This document shows, in pieces, positions 62,743 to 64,000 of a stretch of 64,000 nucleotides of DNA. This DNA is from an uncultured bacterium (GTDB lineage: Bacteria; Acidobacteriota; Aminicenantia; Aminicenantales; CALLJL01). Made by a program: the position numbers and the translations under genes. The notes under the pieces are model-generated. The model saw only the letters and a program-made list of their open reading frames with translations. It was not told the DNA's origin and made no database searches. The DNA lies in NCBI GenBank assembly GCA_938092135.1, contig CALLJL010000010.1:1-64000 (forward strand), read 5' to 3'. Positions within the stretch are counted from its first letter, which is position 1, and each line of letters opens with the position of its first letter.

Positions 62743-64000
<1,258 letters not shown>

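Overview
The window reads as chromosome from a Gram-negative, probably anaerobic and heterotrophic bacterium. It has an outer-membrane TonB-dependent receptor, a TolC/adaptor/RND pump, beta-barrel proteins, an adenosylcobalamin-dependent ribonucleotide reductase and several radical SAM enzymes. The oar-type receptor (carboxypeptidase-regulatory-like domain ahead of the plug), many secreted peptidases and glycosidases, moderate GC and AT-rich gene gaps recall Acidobacteriota-related lineages such as Candidatus Aminicenantes. That placement is inference from protein style; no rRNA gene is present. There is no phage, insertion sequence, CRISPR array or rRNA operon.

Layout: 1-4.5 kb, a LacI-type regulator divergent from a large TonB-dependent receptor. 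4.9-11.3 kb, a TolC/HlyD/RND efflux set. 11.5-15.5 kb (minus), a penicillin-acylase-like Ntn hydrolase and a glutamate-racemase homologue with a lipoprotein signal. 15.8-21.1 kb, hydantoinase/oxoprolinase A and B subunits plus an MFS carrier. 21.4-28.1 kb, a B12-binding radical SAM protein, a small membrane protein, an amidohydrolase, a HhH/Fe-S DNA-repair-like protein, a DUF72 protein, tRNA-Ala(CGC), a Mut7-C protein, a YbjQ protein and a membrane protein. 28.2-31.3 kb, a PAS histidine kinase coupled to a receiver-PAS-GGDEF protein. 31.6-37.5 kb, a YgiQ-type radical SAM protein, NrdJ, a thiamine-binding-like protein and TruD. 37.8-45.5 kb, a DPP-IV-like peptidase, a SPASM radical SAM protein, an SH3/beta-barrel protein, a glycosyltransferase-cupin fusion, an aldo/keto reductase and a small unknown. 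45.6-48.3 kb, an ArsR/permease/thioredoxin metalloid-type operon and a CoA-binding protein. 49-57 kb, two glycoside hydrolases flanking a nonsense-interrupted lipoprotein gene and a LuxR regulator. 57.2-64 kb, an MFS exporter, two alpha/beta hydrolases, a TPR protein, a DUF1648-like membrane protein and the 5' part of ligA, which runs off the window.

How the genes work together: most of the window is nutrient capture and turnover (receptor, peptidases, amidases, glycosidases, hydantoinase plus carrier) and export. Regulators sit beside their likely targets: LacI beside the receptor, ArsR in front of the permease operon, LuxR between the glycosidases, and a kinase feeding a c-di-GMP cyclase.

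I found no convincing wholly new multi-gene system. The most unusual signals are: (1) truD, whose conserved core is bracketed by a perfect 24-bp inverted repeat lying inside its own coding extensions; (2) a racemase homologue that appears to be a lipoprotein; (3) an ArsR gene with a near-consensus promoter firing at its own start codon across a palindrome; (4) a lipoprotein gene broken by one in-frame TGA; (5) a LacI gene whose only sensible start is ATA; and (6) a diverged intergenic element shared by two regulatory gaps 30 kb apart.
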